Notes under the pieces: model-generated | The model's input: the letters and a program-made list of their open reading frames with translations, nothing else | What the model was told of the DNA's origin: nothing | Database searches by the model: none | NCBI RefSeq assembly: GCF_016907655.1 | Contig: NZ_JAFBCL010000001.1 | Location: forward strand, 4,808,001-4,872,000 | DNA: 64,000 bases | Direction: 5' to 3' | Origin: Saccharothrix algeriensis | GTDB taxonomy: Bacteria > Actinomycetota > Actinomycetes > Mycobacteriales > Pseudonocardiaceae | Shown here: piece after piece, positions 42,079 through 49,864 of the stretch | Position numbering within the stretch: position 1 is the first letter of the stretch | Layout of the letters: each line of letters begins with the position of its first letter | Program-made: the position numbers and the translations under genes

Positions 42079-42555
42079 GTGAGCGTGCCGAGAACCCTGA
42101 TCTGGACACCCGCGCCTACCGCCGAGCTGCAGCTGGCGCTGCACCGCGCCGTGGCCGGGCCGGCCGCGCTGGTGCCGGTCGGGTCCGGGACCGTGGTGCT
42201 GCCCCGGCGCGAGATCGGGTTCCCGGCCGCCGTCCGGTTCGCCGCCAAGGTGCGCGAGGTCGGGGAGCGCGCGGACCTCGTCCGGTGGGACGCGCGGGGC
42301 GCCGTCTGGTCCGACGGGGTCGCCAGCGGGTACAGCGGGGCCGCCCGGCGGCTGGTCGGGCTGGTCGGCTGGTGGCGGCTCAAGGCGGTGGCCGGGGAGC
42401 TGGCGCTGCCCGCCGACGTCGCCGAGGTGCGGTCCCTGGTGGACGAGGGGCGGGCGGACACGTGGGTCACCGCGCTGCCCGACCGGGCCGGGCTGCCGAT
42501 CAACACGGTGCTCCCGGTGGTGCCGGTGACGCAGGGCGGCGCGCCGTTGGCCTAG
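42079..42555 (+). CDS. Hypothetical protein upstream of hisH
   Basis: A 158-residue soluble protein of no family I recognise. The N-terminal part reads TLIWTPAPTAELQLALHRAV, followed by segments rich in Val, Ala and Arg (VRFAAKVREVGERADLVRWD) and a single WW pair near residue 95. GTG 42079 follows CATGAT by 8 nt, suggesting its own leaderless transcript. It ends 9 bp before hisH, so it is probably co-transcribed with hisH-priA. No catalytic motif, signal peptide or transmembrane helix is seen. Confidence 0.65.
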   Translation: MSVPRTLIWTPAPTAELQLALHRAVAGPAALVPVGSGTVVLPRREIGFPAAVRFAAKVREVGERADLVRWDARGAVWSDGVASGYSGAARRLVGLVGWWRLKAVAGELALPADVAEVRSLVDEGRADTWVTALPDRAGLPINTVLPVVPVTQGGAPLA

Positions 42556-42564
42556 CCTGGAGGG

Positions 42565-43200
42565 GTGGCACGAGTCGTCGTACTGGACTACGGATCCGGC
42601 AACCTCCGCTCCGCCGAGCGCGCGCTCCAGCGCGTCGGCGCGACCGTCGAGGTGACGTCGGACCATCGGGCCGCGCTGGACGCGGACGGGCTGGTGGTGC
42701 CCGGCGTCGGCGCGTTCGCCGCCTGCATGGCCGGGTTGAACGAGGTCAAGGGCGGGCGGATCGTCGGCGAGCGGCTCGCCGGCGGGCGCCCGGTGCTCGG
42801 GATCTGCGTCGGGATGCAGATCCTGTTCGAGCGCGGCATCGAGCACGGCGTGCGCAGCGAGGGCTGCGGCGAGTGGCCCGGCACGGTGGAGCGGCTGGAG
42901 GCCCCGGTCGTGCCGCACATGGGCTGGAACACCGTCCGCGCCCCCGAGGGCACGAAGCTGTTCGCCGGGCTGGACGCCGACACGCGGTTCTACTTCGTTC
43001 ACTCGTACGGGGTGCGCAGGTGGGAGCTGGAGGCGTCGGAGGTCATCCGGCCGCCGCTGGTCACCTGGGCGACGCACGGCGGGGACGACTTCGTCGCCGC
43101 CGTGGAGAACGGCCCGCTGTGGGCGACGCAGTTCCACCCCGAGAAGTCCGGCGACGCCGGGGCGCACCTGCTGGAGAACTGGCTGAAGAGCTTCCGCTGA
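42565..43200 (+). CDS. hisH: Imidazole glycerol phosphate synthase, glutaminase subunit
   Basis: A 211-residue class I glutamine amidotransferase that supplies ammonia to HisF. YGSGNLRSAERALQRVGA opens the protein, the nucleophile is C81 in LGICVGMQILFE, and the His-Glu pair is in TQFHPEKSGDAG. GTG 42565 has both TAGCCT 6 nt upstream and an adjoining GGAGGG, so either leaderless or led initiation is possible. HisF, its partner, lies 2 kb downstream. Confidence 0.96.
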   Translation: MARVVVLDYGSGNLRSAERALQRVGATVEVTSDHRAALDADGLVVPGVGAFAACMAGLNEVKGGRIVGERLAGGRPVLGICVGMQILFERGIEHGVRSEGCGEWPGTVERLEAPVVPHMGWNTVRAPEGTKLFAGLDADTRFYFVHSYGVRRWELEASEVIRPPLVTWATHGGDDFVAAVENGPLWATQFHPEKSGDAGAHLLENWLKSFR

Positions 43201-43283
43201 CGGCCGGTCCGGCGCCCGTCGGGCGGGCGGTCGGCCGGCAGGGGCCTTGTCGTGCCCGGACCAGCGGCAACTACGCTGTTCGC

Positions 43284-44015
43284 GTGACTTTCACGCTGCT
43301 TCCGGCCGTTGACGTGGCCAACGGCCAAGCCGTCCGACTCGTGCAGGGCGAGGCCGGCACCGAGACCTCCTACGGTTCACCGCTGGACGCCGCCCTCGCG
43401 TGGCAGCGCGACGGCGCCGAGTGGGTGCACCTGGTCGACCTGGACGCCGCGTTCGGCCGGGGCGGCAACCGCGAGCTGCTGGCCCGCGTCGTGGGCGAGT
43501 TGGACGTCCGGGTGGAGCTGTCCGGCGGCATCCGGGACGACGAGTCGCTGGCCGCCGCCCTCGGGACCGGGTGCGCGCGGGTGAACCTGGGCACCGCCGC
43601 GCTGGAGGACCCGGTGTGGTGCGCCAAGGTCGTCGCCGAGCACGGGGACCGGGTCGCGGTCGGGCTGGACGTCCGGATCACCGAGGAGGGCCACCGGCTG
43701 GCCGCGCGCGGCTGGACGAAGGACGGCGGGGACCTGTGGGAGGTGCTCGACCGGCTGGACCGCGACGGCTGCTCCCGCTACGTCGTCACCGACGTGAGCA
43801 AGGACGGCACGCTGCAGGGGCCGAACGTGGGGCTGCTGCGCGAGGTCTGCGCCCGCACCGACGCGCCGGTGATCGCCTCCGGCGGGGTGTCCAGCGTGGC
43901 CGACCTGGTGGCGCTGGCGGAGCTGGCGCGCGACGGCGTGGAGGGCGCGATCATCGGCAAGGCCCTGTACGCGGGCGCGTTCACGCTCCCCGAGGCGCTC
44001 GCCGCGGTGCGCTGA
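43284..44015 (+). CDS. priA: Phosphoribosyl isomerase A (bifunctional HisA/TrpF type)
   Basis: A 243-residue (beta/alpha)8 barrel. LLPAVDVANGQAVRLVQGEAG and LSGGIRDDESL in the first half and VVTDVSKDGTLQGPNV with IASGGVSSVADL in the second are the HisA/PriA phosphate and catalytic segments. In actinobacteria lacking trpF this enzyme isomerises both ProFAR (histidine) and phosphoribosylanthranilate (tryptophan). No trpF is present beside trpE/C/B/A here, in agreement. GTG 43284 follows TACGCT (43272-43277) by 6 nt, a leaderless start. Confidence 0.95.
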   Translation: MTFTLLPAVDVANGQAVRLVQGEAGTETSYGSPLDAALAWQRDGAEWVHLVDLDAAFGRGGNRELLARVVGELDVRVELSGGIRDDESLAAALGTGCARVNLGTAALEDPVWCAKVVAEHGDRVAVGLDVRITEEGHRLAARGWTKDGGDLWEVLDRLDRDGCSRYVVTDVSKDGTLQGPNVGLLREVCARTDAPVIASGGVSSVADLVALAELARDGVEGAIIGKALYAGAFTLPEALAAVR

Positions 44016-44114
44016 CCGCTCCGCCGGACCCGCGGTCGGCCCCGCCCGGCAGGGCGCGCTCCCGGGCGGCGGTCGGACCGGCGACCCGGTCCGGGGTCGA
44101 CGGGTGGGCCGCGG

Positions 44115-44498
44115 TCAGCGCGGGGCCGACGCGGGGTCGAGGGTGATCGCGATGCCGACGGTCCCCTCCCGGCCCCGGCGCAGCCTGCTGCCCAGCAGGG
44201 TCAGCCGGCCGAGGACGCCGTACTTGCCCGCGATCAGCCGGCGCGTCTCCTCGCTGCCCCGCTCGTCGAGCAGGCGCGCCCGGGCGGGCGAGCTGTCGCC
44301 GGTGGGGTTGCCGCGGAAGTCGCACGGACCGACCGTGACCTCGGGGTTGTTGCGGATCCGCTTGACCTTGCCGGCGTCCGCCGCGGACCAGACGTGGATC
44401 ACCCCGTCGCGTCGCACCGCCCACACCGGGGTCGGCACCGGCGCGCCGGTGCGGCGGAACGTCGTCAGCAGCAGGTACTTCTCGTCGCCGAGTCCCAT
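44115..44498 (-). CDS. PPOX-class F420-dependent flavin/deazaflavin oxidoreductase-like protein
   Basis: A 127-residue split-beta-barrel protein of the pyridoxamine-phosphate-oxidase superfamily, of the form used by F420-dependent enzymes of actinobacteria: YLLLTTFRRTGAPVPTPVWAV, then GKVKRIRNNPEVTVGPCDFRG. These reduce or oxidise small molecules with F420 or flavin; the substrate is unknown. ATG 44498 lies 6 nt after TAGCGT (44510-44505). It is convergent with priA and divergent from the small gene at 44556. Confidence 0.85.
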   Translation of the reverse strand: MGLGDEKYLLLTTFRRTGAPVPTPVWAVRRDGVIHVWSAADAGKVKRIRNNPEVTVGPCDFRGNPTGDSSPARARLLDERGSEETRRLIAGKYGVLGRLTLLGSRLRRGREGTVGIAITLDPASAPR

Positions 44499-44555
44499 GG
44501 GTCCACGCTAGCCGGGGGCGTAGTGTCAGGCCCGGGGGCCGAGGCGAGGAGACCC

Positions 44556-44750
44556 ATGTCCACTGAACGACGGATCGGCCCGGCGAGGGAGCGCGACCGG
44601 CTCGCGGACGCCCGCGAGGGGGAACGAGCGCTGGCCGCGGTCCGGGACGCCAGGGCGGCCCGCATGGTCGCGGGCCGCGCGGACAACGCGGAGGAGTGCT
44701 CGCTGCTGCTGGAGATGCTGGGCATCGAACCGGTGGCGCAACGCCGCTGA
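44556..44750 (+). CDS. Small hypothetical protein
   Basis: A 64-residue, strongly charged, probably helical protein (RERDRLADAREGERALAAV, then a Leu-rich end ECSLLLEMLGIEP). AGGAG at 44547-44551 precedes ATG 44556 and a -10-like TAGTGT is at 44521-44526. A strong hairpin terminator follows its stop within 6 bp, supporting a real transcription unit. No family recognised. Confidence 0.65.
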   Translation: MSTERRIGPARERDRLADAREGERALAAVRDARAARMVAGRADNAEECSLLLEMLGIEPVAQRR

Positions 44751-44755
44751 ACAGC

Positions 44756-44791
44756 CCGAAGGCCCCGTTCCGACCGGAACGGGGCCTTCGG
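44756..44791. terminator. Strong bidirectional terminator hairpin
   Basis: Perfect 16-bp arms (CCGAAGGCCCCGTTCC at 44756-44771 and its complement at 44776-44791) with a GACC tetraloop, lying between the convergent small gene and the cold-shock gene. Read on the minus strand it follows the cold-shock stop by about 10 bp. Confidence 0.88.
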
Positions 44792-44800
44792 TGTTCGAAC

Positions 44801-45004
44801 TCAGATCAGGTTGACGTTCGTGGCCTGGGGGCCCTTGGCGCCCTGGCCCACGTCGAAGCTCACGCGCTGGTTCTCCTCCAGGCTGCGGTAGCCGTTGCCC
44901 TGGATCTCCGAGTAGTGCACGAACACGTCCGCGCCACCGTTCTCGGGGGAGATGAAGCCGAAGCCCTTCTCCGAGTTGAACCACTTCACAGTGCCCTGGG
45001 CCAT
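44801..45004 (-). CDS. Cold-shock domain protein
   Basis: A 67-residue OB-fold RNA/DNA chaperone. The two RNP motifs are KGFGFISP and DVFVHYSEI, and the protein opens with MAQGTVKWFNSEKG as in CspA-type proteins. It melts secondary structure in mRNA, at low temperature or constitutively. ATG 45004 has AGAGAAGA upstream and the gene has a 5' leader of unknown length. A palindrome lies about 100 bp upstream (45100-45126). Confidence 0.97.
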   Translation of the reverse strand: MAQGTVKWFNSEKGFGFISPENGGADVFVHYSEIQGNGYRSLEENQRVSFDVGQGAKGPQATNVNLI

Positions 45005-45099
45005 CTGTTGTCTTCTCTCATACGGGTGCCGGCGGGGCTGGTGCGCCACCGAGGCCGGTTCGTAGCGGGAGACTCTCCGGAAAACCCGTAAGATGTTCA

Positions 45100-45126
45100 C
45101 ACGCTCGAAACCGTTTCGCGAGCGTG
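45100..45126. promoter_or_regulatory. Palindromic site upstream of the cold-shock gene
   Basis: Arms CACGCTCG (45100-45107) and CGAGCGTG (45119-45126) enclose a second palindrome CGAAACCGTTTCG (45106-45118). The inner form resembles operators of LacI-type repressors. It lies between the divergent cold-shock gene and hisF, upstream of both. A binding protein is not identified. Confidence 0.45.
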
Positions 45127-45276
45127 GATGACACGGACACAAAACCTACGACCTCTTTCAGTCAACCACACTCCGGCCCGATGCGCACGCGCCTGCACCC
45201 CGGAAGAGAGTGGTATCACCCCCTCGGGGCCGGGTTGGCGGAGGTCGCCGCCCGCCGCCCCCGTAGGCTTCGCCCC

Positions 45277-46050
45277 ATGTCAGTGGCGGTGCGCGTGATT
45301 CCCTGTCTGGACGTCGACCGGGGCAGGGTGGTGAAGGGCGTCAACTTCACCAACCTGGTCGACGCGGGCGACCCGGTCGAGCTGGCCCGCGCCTACGACG
45401 CCGAGGGCGCGGACGAGTTGACCTTCCTGGACGTGACGGCCTCCTCCTCCGACCGCGAGACGACGTTCGACGTGGTCCGCCGCACGGCCGAGCAGGTGTT
45501 CATCCCGCTCACCGTGGGCGGCGGCGTGCGCACCCCGGAGGACGTGGACCGGCTGCTGCGCGCCGGGGCGGACAAGGTCGGCGTGAACACCGCCGCGATC
45601 GCCCGGCCCGAGCTGCTGGGCGAGCTGTCCCGGCGGTTCGGCGCGCAGTGCATCGTGCTGTCGGTCGACGCCCGGCGCGTCCCGGGGGGCGAGCGGCCCA
45701 CCCCGTCCGGGTTCGAGGTCACCACCCACGGCGGGCGCCGGGGCACCGGCCTCGACGCCGTCGAGTGGGCCGCGCGCGGCCAGGAGCTGGGCGTGGGCGA
45801 GATCCTGCTGAACTCGATGGACGCCGACGGCACCAAGGCCGGGTTCGACGTGGAGCTGATCGAGCTGGTCCGCAAGGTGGTGGACGTGCCGCTGATCGCC
45901 AGCGGCGGCGCCGGCGCGGTCGAGCACTTCCCGCCCGCCGTCGCCGCCGGGGCCGACGCCGTGCTGGCCGCCAGCGTGTTCCACTTCGGCGAGCTGCGCA
46001 TCGGCGAGGTCAAGAAGGGCCTGCGCGACGCGGGCGCGGAGGTGCGCTGA
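45277..46050 (+). CDS. hisF: Imidazole glycerol phosphate synthase, cyclase subunit
   Basis: A 257-residue (beta/alpha)8 barrel that uses HisH-derived ammonia to form imidazole glycerol phosphate and AICAR. RVIPCLDVDRGRVVKGVNF, FIPLTVGGGVRTPEDV and VPLIASGGAGAVEHF are the family signatures; the catalytic aspartates are in CLDVD and NSMDADGT. ATG 45277 follows TAGGCT (45264-45269) by 7 nt, a leaderless start opening hisF-membrane protein-hisI. Confidence 0.97.
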   Translation: MSVAVRVIPCLDVDRGRVVKGVNFTNLVDAGDPVELARAYDAEGADELTFLDVTASSSDRETTFDVVRRTAEQVFIPLTVGGGVRTPEDVDRLLRAGADKVGVNTAAIARPELLGELSRRFGAQCIVLSVDARRVPGGERPTPSGFEVTTHGGRRGTGLDAVEWAARGQELGVGEILLNSMDADGTKAGFDVELIELVRKVVDVPLIASGGAGAVEHFPPAVAAGADAVLAASVFHFGELRIGEVKKGLRDAGAEVR

Positions 46051-46418
46051 TGCTGCGCGACGCACCCACCGAGGTCCGCCTGGCGACGCTGGTCGGCGCC
46101 GCCGGCGGCCTGCTGTTCCTGCTGGAGGGCGCGCTCCGCTGGCAGGGCGACGGCGACGCCGCCTGGGTCCGGTTCCCGCTCGTCGTCCTGGTGCTGGAGC
46201 TGCTGGTGGTGGGCGGCCTGCTGGCCCGGCTGCGGCCCGCCCGGCTGACCGCCGCGGTGGTCTACGGGCTGGTCGGCCTGGTGCACCTGCTGGCCGTGCT
46301 GAACCAGGGGCCGGTGTGGGTGCGCGTGCTGTCCGGCGTGCTGTCCGCGGGCCACGTGTTCGGCCTGGTCCTGCTCAACACCCGGCCGGCCCGGCTGCAC
46401 TTCGGGGCGCCGCGGTGA
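46050..46418 (+). CDS. Small four-helix membrane protein between hisF and hisI
   Basis: A 122-residue hydrophobic protein with about four transmembrane segments (about 14-30, 42-62, 68-88, 92-108). The start overlaps the hisF stop by one base and the stop overlaps hisI by 4 bp, so it is a fixed member of the operon. No transporter or enzyme motif is visible. Function unknown. Confidence 0.72.
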   Translation: MLRDAPTEVRLATLVGAAGGLLFLLEGALRWQGDGDAAWVRFPLVVLVLELLVVGGLLARLRPARLTAAVVYGLVGLVHLLAVLNQGPVWVRVLSGVLSAGHVFGLVLLNTRPARLHFGAPR

Positions 46419-46798
46419 CCGGCGCGCTCGACCCCGCGATCGCCGCCCGGCTCAAGCGCACGCCGGACGGCCTGGTGTGCGCCGTCGTGCAGCGCCGCGG
46501 GACGAACGAGGTCCTGATGGTCGCGTGGATGGACGACGAGGCCCTGCACCGCACCCTGACCACGCGCCGCGCGACGTACTTCTCGCGCAGCCGCCGGCAG
46601 CTGTGGGTCAAGGGCGAGACGTCCGGCCACACCCAGTACGTGCACGAGGTGCGGTTGGACTGCGACGGCGACGCGCTGCTGCTGCTCGTGGACCAGGTGG
46701 GCGGGGCCTGCCACACGGGCGACCGGACGTGCTTCGACGCGACCGTGCTGCTGGCCGAGCCGGAGCCGGGGCCGGGGTCGGAGCCTGGGCGCGGCTGA
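46415..46798 (+). CDS. hisI: Phosphoribosyl-AMP cyclohydrolase
   Basis: A 127-residue zinc enzyme opening the purine ring of phosphoribosyl-AMP. VLMVAWMDDEALHRTLTTRR, YFSRSRRQLWVKGETSGH, LDCDGDALLLLVDQ and ACHTGDRTCF carry the metal-binding Asp and Cys residues. It is the monofunctional form without the HisE domain. The GTG start overlaps the preceding membrane gene by 4 bp. The last 10-12 residues are a Pro/Gly/Glu tail. Confidence 0.96.
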   Translation: MTGALDPAIAARLKRTPDGLVCAVVQRRGTNEVLMVAWMDDEALHRTLTTRRATYFSRSRRQLWVKGETSGHTQYVHEVRLDCDGDALLLLVDQVGGACHTGDRTCFDATVLLAEPEPGPGSEPGRG

Positions 46799-46821
46799 CG
46801 CCCGGGTCGCCGGCGCCGGGG

Positions 46822-47436
46822 TCAGCCGATGTCGCCGGTCAGGTAGCGCTGGAGGTTCGGCGCGATGGCCTTGACCATGGTCTCCACGTCGGCGCTGGCC
46901 AGCGGCTCGAAGCGGACCACGTAGCGGACCATGCCCATGCCGAAGACCTGGGTGGCGGCGAGCGTCGCGCGCAGCTCCTGCCGGTCCGACCCGACGGCGG
47001 CGAGCACCCGCCGCAGCAGGGCCTGGACGAAGAACTCGCGCAGCGCCTCGCCGACCCGCTCGTGGGAGGTGACGCTGCGCATGAGGGCCGCGAACTGGCC
47101 GCCCCCGGTGGCGTCCCAGATGCCCAGGAAGTTGCGCACGATGCGCTCGCCGATCTCCTCGGGCGGGCCGTCGGTCAGCCGCTGGAGCAGCTCGTTCGGG
47201 TCCAGCGGCACCTGGAGGACGGCCTTGGCGAACAGCCCCTCCTTGCCGCCGAACCAGTGGTTGACCATGGCCGCGTCGACGCCGGCGCGGGCCGCGATGG
47301 AGCGCACCGTCGCGCCCTCGTAGCCGCGCTCGACGAACGTCTCGCGCGCGGCGGCCAGCAGCGCGGCCCTGGTGTCCTCCCCGCCCGCGCGGCGGCCCCG
47401 GCGCTTCGGCTCGGGCTGTTGCGCACCTCCGGTCAC
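46822..47436 (-). CDS. TetR-family transcriptional regulator
   Basis: A 204-residue regulator. The HTH (TRAALLAAARETFVERGYEG, then VDAAMVNHWFGGKEGLF) is at about residues 18-60, with a helical ligand domain after it. GTG 47436 is chosen because CATGAT (47448-47443) precedes it by 6 nt with a TTGAAA -35 (47471-47466) at a 17-bp spacer; an upstream in-frame GTG at 47493 would run through this promoter. It is divergent from trpE and may be autoregulated through the nearby inverted repeat. Confidence 0.86.
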   Translation of the reverse strand: MTGGAQQPEPKRRGRRAGGEDTRAALLAAARETFVERGYEGATVRSIAARAGVDAAMVNHWFGGKEGLFAKAVLQVPLDPNELLQRLTDGPPEEIGERIVRNFLGIWDATGGGQFAALMRSVTSHERVGEALREFFVQALLRRVLAAVGSDRQELRATLAATQVFGMGMVRYVVRFEPLASADVETMVKAIAPNLQRYLTGDIG

Positions 47437-47463
47437 CCCGGCATCATGAGGCACCTCGGCGGC

Positions 47464-47485
47464 TTTTTCAACGTTTGATGAAAAA
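47464..47485. promoter_or_regulatory. Probable TetR operator
   Basis: The inverted repeat TTTTTCA-8 nt-TGAAAAA (47464-47485) stands out as AT-rich and overlaps the -35 of the TetR gene promoter. Its length and placement suit autorepression. The trpE -10 is about 80 bp away, so control of trpE is less certain. Confidence 0.6.
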
Positions 47486-47576
47486 ATTGTCACCGCCCGT
47501 GACCGGGCCCGCGCCGCCGACGTCCCACGGGTCGGTGGCCGGAGGCCGCCGGAGGGCGCACGGCAGAATGAGCCCC

Positions 47577-49130
47577 ATGGTGAGCGTCATCGGTGCAGGC
47601 GCGGGTCTGGGCGAGGTCAGCCCGACGCGCGAGGAGTTCCGCGAACTCGCCGCGCAGCGGCGGGTCATCCCGGTGGTGCGCAGGCTGCTCGCGGACGCGG
47701 AGACCCCCGTGGGGCTCTACCGCAAGCTCGCGGCGGACCGCCCCGGCACGTTCCTGTTCGAGTCCGCCGAGAACGGCCGCTCGTGGTCGCGCTGGTCGTT
47801 CGTCGGCGCGCGCAGCGCGGGCGCCCTCACCGCGACCGGCGGCGAGGCGTACTGGACCGGCTCGCACCCCGTGGGCCTGCCCGAGGGCGGCGACCCGCTG
47901 CTCGCCCTGCGCGAGACGATCGAGGTGCTGCGCACCGACCCGCTGCCCGGCCTGCCCCCGCTGACCGGCGGCATGGTCGGCTACATCGGCTACGACGCCG
48001 TGCGCCGCCTGGAGAAGCTGCCCGACCTCGCCGAGGACGACCTGCGGGTCCCCGAGCTGGTGATGCTGCTGGCCACCGACCTCGCCGCGCTGGACCACCA
48101 CGAGGGCACCGTCACGCTGATCGCCAACGCGATCAACTGGGACGACTCGGCGGAGCGCGTCGACGCCGCCTACGACGACGCCCTGGCCCGCCTGGACCGC
48201 ATGACGCAGGACCTGCAGAGCCCCGCGCCGCCCACCGTCGCGGTGTTCTCCCGCCCGAAGCCGGAGTTCGTGCGCAGGCGGTCCCAGCAGGAGCACCACG
48301 CGGTCGTGGAGAAGGCCAAGGAGGCCATCCGGGCCGGCGAGGCGTTCCAGGTCGTGCTGTCCCAGCGCTTCGAGATGCGCACCGACGCCGACGCGCTGGA
48401 CGTCTACCGCGTGCTGCGCACCTCCAACCCCAGCCCGTACATGTACCTGCTGAGGCTGGACGACTTCGACATCGTCGGGTGCAGCCCCGAGTCGCTGGTG
48501 ACCGTGCGCGACGGCAAGGCCACCACGCACCCCATCGCGGGCACCCGCTGGCGGGGGGTGGACGAGGAGGAGGACGCGCTGCTGGAGAAGGACCTGCTGG
48601 CCGACCACAAGGAGCGCGCCGAGCACCTGATGCTGGTCGACCTGGGCCGCAACGACCTGGGCCGGGTGTGCAAGCCGGGCTCGGTGACGGTGGTCGACTT
48701 CTTCAAGGTCGAGCGCTACAGCCACGTCATGCACATCGTGTCCACGGTCAGCGGCGAGCTGGCCGAGGGCCGCACCGCGTTCGACGCCGTGGCCGCGTGC
48801 TTCCCGGCCGGGACGCTGTCCGGCGCGCCCAAGCCCCGCGCGATGGAGCTGATCGAGGAGCTGGAGCCGACCCGGCGCGGCCTCTACGGCGGCGTCGTGG
48901 GCTACCTGGACTTCGCGGGCGACGCGGACACCGCCATCGCCATCCGCACCGCGCTGGTCCGCGGCGGCGTCGCCTACGTGCAGGCGGGCGGCGGCATCGT
49001 GGCCGACTCCGACCCGGTCGCCGAGGACAACGAGTGCCTGAACAAGGCGGGCGCGGTCCTGTCGGCGATCGCGACGGCCGGGACCCTGTCGCAGAGCGTG
49101 CCCCCGGTGGTGGACCGGGCCCGTGTCTGA
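47577..49130 (+). CDS. trpE: Anthranilate synthase component I
   Basis: A 517-residue chorismate-binding enzyme making anthranilate with glutamine-derived ammonia. The C-terminal chorismate domain has FQVVLSQRFEM, SPESLVTVRDGKATTHPIAGTR, AEHLMLVDLGRNDLGRV and AACFPAGTLSGAPKPRAMEL. The N-terminal regulatory region has LFESAENGRSWSRWSF, close to the Trp-binding ESxxxG form, so feedback inhibition is likely. ATG 47577 follows CAGAAT by 7 nt. No trpG follows, so the glutaminase must be elsewhere. Confidence 0.96.
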   Translation: MVSVIGAGAGLGEVSPTREEFRELAAQRRVIPVVRRLLADAETPVGLYRKLAADRPGTFLFESAENGRSWSRWSFVGARSAGALTATGGEAYWTGSHPVGLPEGGDPLLALRETIEVLRTDPLPGLPPLTGGMVGYIGYDAVRRLEKLPDLAEDDLRVPELVMLLATDLAALDHHEGTVTLIANAINWDDSAERVDAAYDDALARLDRMTQDLQSPAPPTVAVFSRPKPEFVRRRSQQEHHAVVEKAKEAIRAGEAFQVVLSQRFEMRTDADALDVYRVLRTSNPSPYMYLLRLDDFDIVGCSPESLVTVRDGKATTHPIAGTRWRGVDEEEDALLEKDLLADHKERAEHLMLVDLGRNDLGRVCKPGSVTVVDFFKVERYSHVMHIVSTVSGELAEGRTAFDAVAACFPAGTLSGAPKPRAMELIEELEPTRRGLYGGVVGYLDFAGDADTAIAIRTALVRGGVAYVQAGGGIVADSDPVAEDNECLNKAGAVLSAIATAGTLSQSVPPVVDRARV

Positions 49131-49644
49131 GCCGCACCCCGGGCCCGCCCGCCGGGCGGGCGGTCGTCGGGGTGGCCGCCGGGGCAGCCGTCCACTCTGG
49201 ACGGTCGTGCTGTCGCTGCTGCTCGGCTCGGCCGCGCTGTGGGGCTCCTCGCGGCTGGTCTGGGACGCCGCGGCGGACCGGGTGGGCGACGAGGTGGCGC
49301 CGGCGCTGGTGCCGCTGGCGCTGCTGTGCCTCGCGGCGATCGCCGCCGTGGCCGCGCTGGGCGGCTGGGCGCGGCGCGCGCTGGGCGTCGTCGTGGCCGC
49401 GGCGGGCGGCGCGGCGCTGTTCCTCGGCGCGACGGGCCCCGGCGCCCTGCCCGGCCACGCCCTCGCCGCGGTCGGCGGGGTCCTCGTGCTCGGCGCGGGG
49501 CTGCTGCTGGTCGCGCGGGGCTCGTCGCTGCCCCGCCTGGGCGGCGGCTACCAGACGCCCGGCGCGGCCAGGCGCAGCGCCGATCCCGAGCGCGAGCTGT
49601 GGAACGCGCTGGAGCGCGGCGACGACCCCACCGAACGGGACTGA
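49123..49644 (+). CDS. Trp biosynthesis-associated membrane protein (TIGR02234-like)
   Basis: A 173-residue protein with an Arg/Gly-rich N-terminus, four hydrophobic segments (about 26-45, 60-80, 85-105, 115-135) and a charged tail DPERELWNALERGDD. Position between trpE and trpC and the WTVVLSLLLGSAALW opening fit the actinobacterial Trp-operon membrane family. It overlaps trpE by 8 bp. Role unknown. Confidence 0.85.
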   Translation: MSEPHPGPARRAGGRRGGRRGSRPLWTVVLSLLLGSAALWGSSRLVWDAAADRVGDEVAPALVPLALLCLAAIAAVAALGGWARRALGVVVAAAGGAALFLGATGPGALPGHALAAVGGVLVLGAGLLLVARGSSLPRLGGGYQTPGAARRSADPERELWNALERGDDPTERD

Positions 49645-49754
49645 GCCGGCACCGGCCGCCCGGCGGCGCACGTTTGCGCACGTCGACTCGGAAGGACCCC
49701 GGTCATCTGCGCGAACGGGACTACCCGGTGGCCGGATGCGGTCCGTGTCGGGGT

Positions 49755-49760
49755 TAGCAT
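49755..49760 (+). promoter_or_regulatory. Candidate internal promoter -10 ahead of trpC
   Basis: TAGCAT at 49755-49760 in the 216-bp gap between the membrane protein gene and trpC could start a trpC-trpB-trpA transcript near 49767. The ribosome site GGAAGGGGAG (49771-49780) follows at once. No good -35 is visible. Confidence 0.4.
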
Positions 49761-49786
49761 CCTCGTGGCGGGAAGGGGAGCATGAC

Positions 49787-49864
49787 GTGCGGGAGCTTGC
49801 GAGCGGACTGGGCGGACTGGACGGACCGGACGGGCTGGCGGACACGGGCGAGGTGCTCGGATGA
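49787..49864 (+). CDS. Short leader reading frame coupled to trpC
   Basis: A 25-residue frame (GTG 49787) with a well spaced ribosome site AAGGGGAG; its stop overlaps the trpC ATG in an ATGA junction, so its translation would carry ribosomes onto trpC. The peptide (VRELASGLGGLDGPDG...) is non-descript. A competing frame from ATG 49782 reads tryptophan at its positions 10, 13 and 19 and runs past the trpC start. Both are very short, and protein function is doubtful; the value is regulatory. Confidence 0.4.
   Translation: MRELASGLGGLDGPDGLADTGEVLG

Noticed and set aside
47475..47576. N-terminal extension of TrpE or a trp leader peptide upstream of trpE
   Set aside because: The upstream in-frame stretch contains no Trp codons, has no ribosome site, and a CAGAAT box 7 nt before ATG 47577 supports a leaderless start there.
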